From assembly GCA_014058105.1 (NCBI GenBank), contig JACGCM010000940.1, positions 930,001 through 994,000 on the forward strand: DNA of 64,000 nucleotides, given 5' to 3'. Under the pieces are notes generated by a model. That model worked only from the letters and a program-made list of their open reading frames with translations, ran no database searches and was not told the DNA's origin. Within the stretch, counting starts at the first letter, position 1. Every line of letters starts with the position of its first letter. Below, piece after piece: positions 42,585 through 52,458 of this stretch. The DNA is from Kingdonia uniflora (lineage: Eukaryota; Streptophyta; Magnoliopsida; Ranunculales; Circaeasteraceae). A program made the translations under genes and the position numbers.

Positions 42585-44023
42585 AAGTACCTACAACAGC
42601 TAGGTGGATTCTGATGTGGCGAGGTGGATTGAGAAATCCACCCTCATTTTTTCAAATCCGTCCAACAGGAACAAAGTGGTAGAGCTGGCATGGCAAACCC
42701 AAACCCACCTTGAGGATGATCTCTCCACCCTCAGGGTAAATTTTTGGTGGATTAATCCCGCGCAGTTATGAACTGCACGTAGCCTTTGAGCCAATAGAAT
42801 GATGACACATGTCAAGTTTCCAGTGGCACCCCTGCCACGCAGTTCTGAACTTCGCGTAGAGTGTACGCTCCAGATAGAGACATGTGGATGGTTGGGATTC
42901 AAACTTGGCTAACGGCTAGTTCTTGCCGTGCAGTTCAGAACTGCGCGGCTAGAGCCTGAATACAAATTTGTAAGCCTCCCCTCTCCGTACTTGGTTTTAT
43001 TTTTTTGGTGATGAGAAGACCTATAGTTTTGGACATAATTATTCAACAATAACCTCAACGACTATATTTTTTAGCAAACTTGTTTGGCAAGCATCTCAAC
43101 GGCTAGTTTGTTGGGCAAACTTGTTTGACAAGAAGCTTAACGGCTAGTTTTGTTCTTCTATAAAACCATTCATCTTGTACACTCTATTCTCTTACTCTTC
43201 TACACTCAACTTTATTCTCTTAAAAACCATTCATCTTCTAAACTTTATTCTATTATCTTGTTATCTATTTTGCACAATCATGTTTGACCTAATTTTGGAA
43301 GACCTAATCATGTCTGACCCATTACTCTCATCTTTGTCATCATCGTCTGGAAGTGAAGAGCTCTTTCGACGTCAAATTGAGATGATGCACGAGTATAACA
43401 AGGTTATGATTGAGATGAGAGATGAGAGAAGCAGAAGAAAAAGAGCAAGATGCAATATTATCACGGAGGTGGGGCGGTAGTAAAATGGGAAGGATTGACA
43501 AGCGAAAAGGCCATGATAATAAATTGGGTGAGTTTAGCCTTAATCAGGATTATTTTGGTGCCAACCCAGTCTACGGCCACATATGTGTGACCAATTCTTT
43601 ACTTCTTCGTTTAACTACATCACTTTTATTTCTTCTAGTTTTGGGAATTGAATGACTAGGTCTCGACATTGTTAATCATAGTTTTATGAGATTAAATTAC
43701 TAAAAGGTGGGGTTTGGGAAACTTGTGTTAGAAGTTGGGTAAACTAGAAGGTGGGGTTGGTAAAATATATAAGAGTAGAGTGAAACTAAAGTGGCAAATT
43801 GAAGGTATTTCATGCAGACACTACCTGCGCAGTTCTAAATTGCGTGTGGGATTTGGATGCTCCATATAGGGACACGTAGCCAGATCTTAGGTGTTGTTTG
43901 TCCCGCGCAGTTCAGAACTGCGTTGGGGAATGTCCACCTTGATTTTGGTTTAAACTGCTATGGGTAGATTTAGAAATGGGGTAGATTTGGGTTTTTACAC
44001 CCCCCCAACTGTTGCATATGCCC
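42585..44023 (+). mobile_element. Harbinger deletion derivative H4
   Basis: 1.44 kb flanked by TTA (42,582-42,584 and 44,024-44,026). Bases 42,750-43,570 match the left side of H1 from about 21,090 through the transposase N-terminus. Bases 43,572-44,023 match 28,376-28,835, the right end of H1 including the first codons of the PMD gene. The switch occurs at GGCC, a few bases of shared sequence. Palindromes of the GCGCAGTTCAGAACTGCGC type are at about 42,754, 42,836, 42,928, 43,826 and 43,903. It needs transposase from elsewhere. Confidence 0.85.
43280..43570 (+). pseudogene. truncated Harbinger transposase N-terminus (H4)
   Basis: Starts MFDLILEDLIMSDP, then a Ser-rich patch, FRRQIEMMHEYNKVMIEMRD and, after a frameshift and stop, GRIDKRKGHDNKLGEFSLN and YFGANPVYG. 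It breaks off at the deletion junction before any catalytic residue. Confidence 0.8.
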
Positions 44024-44455
44024 TTAGGGGGTGTATGTTTATTTCCACTTAAAATACATCTGAATGTAACTAGACCAACAACAACTGGTTTAAAATGAAC
44101 TAGAGACAAGTATTCCACGGTTCACCTCTAATTTGGCATCTTGTTAAGACATTTTAAGTAAATTAGTGTTTCTTTTTTCTATCTAGTTAGAGTCTAATGT
44201 CTAAAATACCCCTGCCACCTATAAACACCATCTACACCTCCATTCACCATCCCCAACACCTTCCCACCAACAAAAACAAACATATCAACATACATAAGCA
44301 TATCAAGAAAAAGAACCGATACATTTTCATAATACACAAGCATAACAAATATATACAAAAAAGACAACATCACAACATGCACATTTTCACAATAACAACA
44401 TAACAAACATATCAAGATAAAATACATAACACCAACAACATAAATAGTTTCAACA

Positions 44456-45100
44456 TCAACTACAACCAAGGAAAAGGCATACTTCTTGATCTTCATCTCT
44501 TTCAATTCCTTCAAAATATTTTTGATTATGGTAGTAGTTCATTCTGCAACTAGAAGCTCCACGGTGAGTTTTTTTCCATCTCCTCAAATTTTCCCCTTCA
44601 CTAGCATTTGTAGTTAGTGTTGCCTGCTCCTCTTTAGCCTCGTCAAAAACAATTGGCAGAAGTTGATCAAACCACACCCAGTAGCCACAACCCTTTTCTC
44701 TTGGGCCATTAGATTTTGGGCTATAGTAATACCTCCTACCAGGGTTCTTATATGTTCTTGAAGTTATCAACTTGTAAGGTCCTTGATTACAGTGACATAT
44801 TGCATCCTCATCAAGCCAACACCAGAAACTGCATATATACGTTGTCCTTTGTCTGCAATAAAAATAATGAATAAATACAAGTATATGAACTGAAAAACTT
44901 GGTAAAATGATATGTAAATTTTTTACTACATTGGGACACTTGACATAACTGCGACCAGGGTTGGCAGAACTTTGAGAAACTCTAATAACACACACATCAT
45001 TGCCACAAGGACAATAATAGATCACCATACTAAAGTTAAGAAACATAAATACATATAAGAAACCTGAAATACATATACTTGCATCTATTTCAAACACCAA
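44456..45100 (-). pseudogene. GRF-type zinc-finger protein
   Basis: Two parts resemble GRF zinc fingers: YYCPCGNDVCVIRVSQSSAN followed by PGRSYVKCP, and later PYKLITSRTYKNPGRRYYY followed by CGYWVWFDQ. GRF fingers bind nucleic acid and are found in plant transposon-associated proteins. The frame is open over 214 aa but the first finger lies in a hydrophobic context with probable intron sequence between 44,940 and 44,850. It lies downstream of the transposase on the same strand. Confidence 0.6.
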
Positions 45101-45343
45101 AGCAACTTATATTTATTTTAAAAGATAATACAAATACATAAAACATATTATTGTCTTTACAAGCACTTGCTTTTATTTAACAAGTTATAAAAAGGCAACT
45201 ACAAACATAACTGAAATGCTAAAGTAAAATGTCACTACTCCTCCAACCACAACTGAAATGATATCTCATCTTTGACTGTATCTATGGCCTTTTGTTCTAA
45301 TGGTGAAAATATTATATTGTAAGAAAAAACATCTTCAGGTTCA

Positions 45344-46500
45344 TTAATCAATATTGGTTGCCCTCCACGTACAATTGCATTTTGGATTATTAAACCTTCT
45401 AAACAACTCATCATCTAGTGAAACTCGACGAAGGAAATTATGGAGTACCTTACATGCAATCACAATACCTCTTTGTGTTGGAAATGTATAAGAAGGCATA
45501 CAATTAAGAATTGCAAATCTAGCCTTCAATACACCAAAGGCTCTCTCTATCATATTCCTCAATTGTGCATGTGCATGGTTGTAGCAATCTTCTTTGTTCC
45601 TAGGACGACCCCCCCCCCTTCATCGCGCCTGTAATCTTGCAGCCAATATCTCACATTATGGAAAGGACACATGAATCCCCTAGTATTAGTATATGCTGCA
45701 TCGAACAAGTAATATTCATCTACAAAATAAAACATAATAAGATCAAATTTTATTTACAAATGGGAAAAAAACCCTAAATAAAAGAGGTATAGTAATTACC
45801 AGTAGATGGGGGCATAGGGAAATGCATTGCAGGATTACGAATGACTTATCCTAACACTCTAGAGTCATCAACAACTCCTTCCCAACCAACTACCATATAA
45901 GTAAACTTCATATCGAAGTCACATACAGCTAAGACATTTTGGAAACAGTCCCCCTTATCTCTATCTCTGAATGGAATATTTTGATATGCACGAATACTAG
46001 CACTAATAAGAGTCCCATCAATTGCTCCAACTGCCCCTTGAATCACACATCTTCATAGTTTCTTATGATGTACTATTTCTTCTCCAACATTTGGTGTCCC
46101 CCACAAAGGAGGAACTATCATCTCCTAGGCAAATAACTTCATACCCTCCAAAATCTCATGGAAATACTTTGAAATTATACTACCATAATGCTAAAATCCT
46201 GCCTTAATAACCCTATTAGTATGGCATTGAGCAATTATCATAATAAATATTGCTAGTTTCTCTTCTAAATTAACATGCTTACTATCCTTCAAAAATCCAG
46301 CATCTCTGAAATATATCACTAGAGAGATAAATGTATTTTTATCCATCCTCAAATTTTGATACATAACAGTTGGACTACCATATAATACTTTTTGTACATA
46401 TGTTTTCCCATTGAGAGATGAGGCACATAGTTTTTGCCTAACTCTTCATTTCTTTTTATCAAGCTCCACAAGTATAAGAAGCAATACAATTAATAGCAAT
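45344..46500 (-). pseudogene. PIF-type DDE transposase (H5)
   Basis: Reads down the minus strand: MYQNLRMDKNTFISLV, HVNLEEKLAIFIMIIAQ, ISKYFHEILEGM, then GAVGAIDGTLISASI (Asp 1), DFDMKFTYMVVGWEG and DDSRVLG (Asp 2). An intron spans about 45,800-45,722, followed by YYLFDAAYTNTRGFM and MIERAFGVLKARFAIL (Glu), ending CNCTWRATNID. All three catalytic residues are visible. A run of 10 G around 45,609-45,618 shifts the frame before RPRNKEDCYNHAHAQLRNMI; stops also occur upstream (TAG after KAGF; LFA.EM). It is of a different PIF lineage from the H1 and H3 transposases. Confidence 0.8.
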
Positions 46501-46892
46501 AAGACAGTTGTAGAGGATATCATATGTGCAAACAATAACAATAAGCTTTGATTGTGCCCTAGTTTCTAAGCTTTGATTGTCCACTGTAATGTCTAAGAAT
46601 TGTATTTAAATCATATACCCAAATTCTTAATTAAGTCTTACCCTTGATTGAAATAGTTTTACATTGATTCTTAATTTATTCATTGCGTTACCTTAATTCA
46701 ATATTATTCCAATTTCTTCATTTAGTTTAATTCAAGTACGGTTAAACACTACATGATTGACCTACGATAGTTTAATTTAAGTACGATTAACAGCTAAGAT
46801 TAAATTACGTTTGCAGTACTGAATGATTGTCTTACTAGAGATAAGTTGGTTACTGCAGTTTCAAATAAATGTTTGTCTGATTGAACATCAAA

Positions 46893-48620
46893 ATGCCAAG
46901 CAAAATGCGAAGTTTAAGAGATTATAATGACATTGGCGATGAAGAAGATGAAAGAGATGAAGAAGAAGTGGAAGAAGAAGATCGTGAAGATGAAGATTTC
47001 GACGAGGGATCCCTTAAGAAGTGACGTCGGGGTCGAGCACCCTTGAATAATAGTAAGAAAAAGGGAAAATCTGTGGCAAACAAGAAAAATAAAGGCAAAA
47101 TAGTTAGCTATTGTCCATGGCCGAAGAAGATTTCGATGTTGTACCTGCAAGGATTGCATAAATCCTTCTCGATTCTTACTGAGGGGAAGCGCGTTTACCG
47201 TCGTACAAACGACCACATCAAATACTTAAAAGACTGGAAATTGACCAAGGGGCAAAAGAAAATTGTGGACAGTTGTGGATTCAAGTATTTAGGTACGATT
47301 ATAGGATTTACAATGGGCAATAGTTTAGTGAATGCTTTGGTCGACAGGTGGAGGCTAGGGACATCGAATTTCCATTTTCCTCAGTTTGAAATGGCCATAA
47401 CTTTAGAAGATGTGCAATTAAGGCTGAAACCTTGGGGACTAGCTGTAACATGTAGTAAAGATGTACAGGTTCTAGGTACCTTAGAAGAGCATTTAGGGGT
47501 TGACTGCATCGTTGGACGCCAGTGCTATGTCAGGCATTATTGGGAAGAGGAACTGTGTGAAGTTAATGTGGTTGAGGGCAACATTCTCTAAATTGCCAGA
47601 AAATTTGACAGATGTCGATGTCAGTAGACATACGGTTGCGTACATGTTGTACCTGTCAGGTAGCACCATATTCTCCAAGTCTGGCGGTGGCCAAGTGAAT
47701 GTGAAGTACCTCCCCCTACTATCAAACTTCTCATAATATGGGGGATATGTGTGGGGTGCAGCTGCCCTTGCTTACTTATACAAAACTATGGCTAGGTATG
47801 TGTACAACGGCATGAGAAATATGTGTGGTTTAGGTGTGCTTCTTATGGTAAGCATGAAAATGACATTCAATTTTGTATATTCAATATATTCAGTCTATTT
47901 AATTCTTGTTTATGTACCATTATCTTGTTGGAAGTATAAAGGGATTATGAAATGCATGTGCAGGCCTAGGGAAATGAGAGGGTAAACATTAAAAGACCGG
48001 ATATGAGCACCATTTGTCGTGGGGGCGATGATGAAGAAGATTTGAATGCTCCAGTCTGTAGGCATTTCCCAAGGGCATTTCTGCAGATGCAAAAAGAGAA
48101 ATTAGGGGAGTACAAAAATCATTACCCATACATTTCTTAGAGCCTAGACAGGTTGGGAGATTCAGATGTAAGTACCATAATCTTTGCATTTTCATAAATT
48201 GCCATATGAAAAATAATATTTGTTAAATTATTAGTCTGGTCGACATTTTTAATAGGTGGTTTCTGTCTTCTACTGTTTGTAGTTATGTTGATTCATACAT
48301 GTAATTTGTGGGTTGTTTGGCAACCATACGCATTTACTAACAAGTCTTGTTCTTTCAGCATTACCAAGGATACCTTTGTAGCAGGAAAAATGAGTACATA
48401 CCTCACTCATTTTAATAATGTTATTAAACAAAATCTAGAGTGGGTTTGTAGGCAGTTTGGTATGGAATAATGGGTTCCTCCAGAACCTCCAAAGGAACTG
48501 TACAAACTTACAAGATTGGTAGCCTCAAAGGATCTAAGGGTTTATTTTAAAGCGTAAAATGAACATTGTATAAAGAAAAATGAGGAGAGGAAGCCTTTTG
48601 TTAGGGATGTGGAGGTGGGA
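46893..48620 (+). pseudogene. plant mobile domain (PMD) gene (H5)
   Basis: Starts at 46,893 (MPSKMRSLRDYNDIG) with an acidic stretch, DEEDERDEEEVEEEDRED. A TGA follows at 47,022 where RRGR continues. The core reads HIKYLKDWKLTKGQKKIVD, NSLVNALVDRWRLGTSNFHF, MAITLEDVQLRLKP, then after a frameshift HTVAYMLYLSGSTIFSKSG, LPLLSNFS and YVWGAAALAYLYKTMAR. Later exons near 48,300-48,620 have LWVVWQPYA and RQFGME.WVPPEPPKELYKL. This order matches PP7-long-form/MAIN-like PMD proteins. It faces the transposase head to head. Confidence 0.75.
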
Positions 48621-48640
48621 CCTGTAAGGGCCTAATCTTG

Positions 48641-51600
48641 TAGAGGAGAGATTAAATTTTTATACCACTGTGTTCATGCTCGACTAAGGGTTTTAACAAG
48701 TGTACTTAATAAAAATAGGGGAAGTTTCTAATAGACACACTTGCGTGGAGTCCTAGAATGGGATTCCTCCACAACCTCTAGTGATGATTTTTAAGGTGAG
48801 ATCGTATAAATGGATGAGATTACAAATATAGGTTCGAGTAGACTGAATCTTCAAGCTTTAAAAGGCGCTCGAAGGGTGTCTGAGCTTCTTGAGCTTTTCC
48901 TAGGTGTGTGTGAGAAAAAATTTCAATCTCTCTCTGGTAGATCTTCTTCCTTATTTATAGAAGATAGGAAAGGTGATGTCACCATAGAGAGGTCAAATTA
49001 TAAGCGTATCCTTAATTATAACTATTTTGTAATGAGGTCGGTTCTGCCAGAGTTGTTTGCCTTCGATCAGGAGCTGAGCTGGTCTGAAGCATGGTAGAAG
49101 CTTTAGTAGTTTTCGACGGTAGGCTTGTTGAAGTTGTAGTAGATTTGCAAGTACGATAGGCTTCGAGTTCCTCGAGAGTCTTCGAGTATCAAGTTTATTC
49201 TAGCACCAGCTGTGAGTAGGCTACTACATTCGCCCCCTCTCAGCTGAGGCCTAGAAAATTATTGTAGAGGGTTCTTGTTGAGAAAAACTGTTTGCTTGGG
49301 AATTTGGAGGTTTGACTGGTGTGAATCCAGTATTTTCTAAGATCATTAATGGTTGATTATGTTGATTATGGTATCATTAATGATCTCTTAATATCCTATA
49401 AAAAGGAGGTTAAGAGTTGATTCAGAATTTACTTAACTCCTCTTAAGCTCCTTCTCCAAAACCGTCCTACCTTCGTTAAGTGAGATGAAGACTTGCTATT
49501 AGAGATAGTTGAAGAAAACCAAGAACTTGCAGAGTCCAAGGTGGCCGAACTAACTAGGCAATACTTTGGCCGGAGGAATATGGGAGCCCCACTACCAAAC
49601 CTTATTGATCTGAACATGGAAGAGCTGACCGGCCAGGAATGGGAGGAAGCGGAGTCGTTCATTTTCTGGTGGGAGATGTTCCAATATCATCTCCTTACCG
49701 TGACTGAATGGTCTGCTGTATTGAGGGCTCTGGTGTGACGGCTGGTGGAGGTGGAGGGTGGTGGTGACGGCGGGTCGTGAGGCAGGATGAATTTCCCTGG
49801 CTCCAACTAATGTGGCTTGATGTATATATATATTTTTTTGGTTTTTGTTGGATGCTGATGTTTTTTTTTGTCCCCCCCCCCCCCCCCTTTGTAATGGAGA
49901 AGATATAGTGGACTTGTTTATAATTTATTTGTTGTCGAATAGAATTAGTAATTTGTGCTTTTGTATGAACGAATGAAATGGTTATAGATAATATTTATTG
50001 TAGGACTTTCTGTACTTCAAAGTTCTTCAAATAAGTCCCTCGAATGTATGACAAAATGTCGTCGAATAAAAAGGAGTCGATTTAAAATAGGAAAGTTAAA
50101 ATGTAAAGTTAAAGGTAAAGGAAGAAGGTTGTAATTAAGTCGAAGAAAAAAAGATATACTGGTGGTATAGGTCGAACGTGTTAAGATACTTCGAGGGGGA
50201 TTGTTGTATTAAGAGTCATAATGAAAAAGATTGTTGGGATTCCCATTAGAATGTTATCGACTATTGTTGTCAGCATAGTAGTGTATGTGACTTTCCAAAG
50301 TTTATGTTATGGTCAAGGTTGTTGACTGCAGTGATCTGACACTTGTCGGTTAGAGTGTTGACCTGTGGGGCCTTACCTGTCTTAACCAGAGTGCAGGATT
50401 AACAGCAGCCACTTCATGTCTGAGTTGGTATGATGGTGATAGTCGCATAACATATGCATGTGATCCCATTTTTTGAGACTTCGATTTGCAAATAATGTTT
50501 GGGGTGTACTAGGGATGATTTCGTTCGTGGCATAGAGAAAAAAAGTTGTTTGTATCAGAAGAGTACTGGTGATTATATCTTTGAGGGTTTGGTTTTACGA
50601 AATTTGAGGAGTTTGAAGAGAAAATTGAGGCGCGAAGCTAGGAAATGTCGGTGGTTCAACCGTTTAGAGAGGCGGATTTTTTTTATAAGACATGGTTTAC
50701 TATAATTATTGAGGGAAGGTGGAGAGGTGAGATAAAGTGGGGTTAGTGGGTGTAATAATGACAGTTTAGAAAACTACTACTGTTTAAAAATAGTTTATTT
50801 AAGAGGAGAGAGAGAGAGATAAAAAGAGAGTTATTTAATCACCCCTGCATTTGTTTGAAGGAAAGAGTAAAAATCTTGTTTTTTTTACTCAGATCATCTG
50901 AAAACTCCATTACTTGTTGTTGGTGTAGACGGAGATCATCAAAAAGTAGTAATTTCAGGTATGCTGCATTGCTTTTTTCTTTAATTTGGCCTTTGTTTTT
51001 GTTTATTCTCTTTGATTGGGCCTTTGTTAGAGGAGAGATGGCTTGGTGTCTGCCATTAATGGCAGATGATGGGGCTTGGAGGAGATGGCGGTGATTAGGA
51101 GAGGTAAATGAAGGCTGGGTTGAGTGGTTAATTATGTTTTAGATCCTTCGAACATTAACTTTGAGGTGATATGATGGTTGGAGGGGTAGAATAGTGGGTG
51201 ATTCAGATGGGTGTGATAATTTTGAGGCCAAATTTTGGCAGATCCGATGGGTAATGCTTAGGCATGTACCAAGGGTTGGTGTAATCGAGGGTTTTAACTT
51301 GAATATATCGAGCTAACTTGTTTCCTTTTCTTTTGTAGGGTGTTAATGTGTACCCGTGAATCTTTGAAGATAAGGTTGAAGATGCACTGAATGAGCTGAG
51401 TACTTCTGGTTGAACGGAAGAGAGTAGTAGTAACGTCAAGGAATTGCATATTATAGCCGATATTCCCTTACGATTCTGGAACCCGAAGTCAATTATGTAT
51501 GGCAAAGCTGAAGAAGGGCGTGGGTTGTTGGGGAGAGTGATGAGGAGGAGGAGGATGAGGTGGAGGTTGGGAACGATCATGTAGGGGACGAAGGAGAAGG

Positions 51601-52360
51601 TAAAGAGAGAAATGATAAGGGGGCTGGGGAGGAAGATGGGAGTGGTCATGAAGATGGCGACGAAGAAACGGAGGATGATGGTGTCAGTTTTGCAATCACC
51701 CCTCGGGAGCGAGTGAGACTTCGTCGGTCTCTAGAAATGAATGGTTAACGTCATTCTCGGAGATATGTAATTGTTTACGTACAAATGTGTATAACCAAAG
51801 TAATCTTCCGTGAAGTTTCCCAATGAAAACTCAAAGAGAGCAACAATTAAGAAGAAACCAAGTGTGAAGGCATTTTTGTAGTCTATTGATGATGTTGTTA
51901 AGAAGCCAGCCTCCGATGATCTTTCGAGACTTGAAACTTGAAATTATATTGATTGATGATGTACGTATTTATGGTATGAAATCTTTGTATCTTAGATTTT
52001 TGAGGTTACATCGACGTTACATTTATTATTTTTGCTTTAAATTTCAAAATAATAATATATTGTGACTTTGGTTTAGTTACTCATGAAAAATGGTGTACTA
52101 AAGACGCATGTACCCTAGGTACTACTTCAAAGAGATTAATCATGAAAAACATTATCATGATTAATGATTATGCCAGAAAGTGTTGTGATGAGCATGATAT
52201 TGAAAGACAAAGAAATAGTGTGATGAGCATTTATAGTCCAGCAGTTTAATACAGTGTTGTGATGAGCATTATATTTTAATAAAATATAAGAAGAAAGAAA
52301 AAAAAGATAGAACATGATATTGAAAGAACAAAGAAGGGATTTGAGAGAACATATGCCGAA
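48641..52360. other. unassigned region
   Basis: No domain was recognised. Short words with TCGAG and TTCGA are frequent at 48,850-49,200 and 50,000-50,200, and CTACATTCGCCCCCTCTCAG occurs at 49,231, which might mark an LTR-type element, but I found no paired repeats, PBS or pol motif. A run of 16 C is at 49,872-49,887. The acidic frame 51,560-51,748 has no family match I know. Around 52,180-52,370 the word GTTGTGATGAGCAT recurs. Confidence 0.4.
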
Positions 52361-52458
52361 AAATGTTGTGATGAGATTTTTTTTAGATGGATTTGGTTGC
52401 TTCTTAACAGTTTGACAACATAAAAGAGTTAGTGTTACGTGCATCTTGCAACACGCAA
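52361..52458 (+). repeat. dispersed repeat, left half of split copy
   Basis: Matches bases 1-110 (ATGTTGTGATG, GGTTGCTTCTTAACAGT). The other half starts at 55,137. A LINE lies between, and the imperfect 14-bp words CTTGCAACACGCAA (52,445-52,458) and CTTGCCACATGCAA (55,137-55,150) look like its target duplication. Confidence 0.65.

Larger units (their letters stand above)
44027..48640. mobile_element. Harbinger-like unit H5 (right end not found)
   Basis: The left end GGGGGTGTATGTTTATTTCC follows directly on the TTA at 44,024-44,026 and has the GGGGGTGT style common for PIF/Harbinger ends. The unit contains a GRF-type zinc-finger gene (-), a PIF-type transposase (-) and a PMD gene (+). No matching inverted end was found to the right, so the borders and even the unity of the three genes are uncertain. 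The end given is where PMD similarity stops. Confidence 0.5.

Noticed and set aside
44194..44514. 106-aa hydrophobic minus frame with many Val/Tyr
   Set aside because: AT-rich repetitive ACATA/ACAAA sequence reads as such in any frame; the region is probably the H5 leader.
49429..49738. Open frames with charged residues on both strands
   Set aside because: No ATG start on the plus frame and no family recognised; not enough for a gene call.
51560..51748. Acidic 62-aa frame
   Set aside because: GAA/GAT/GGA-rich low-complexity sequence; no flanking gene structure.
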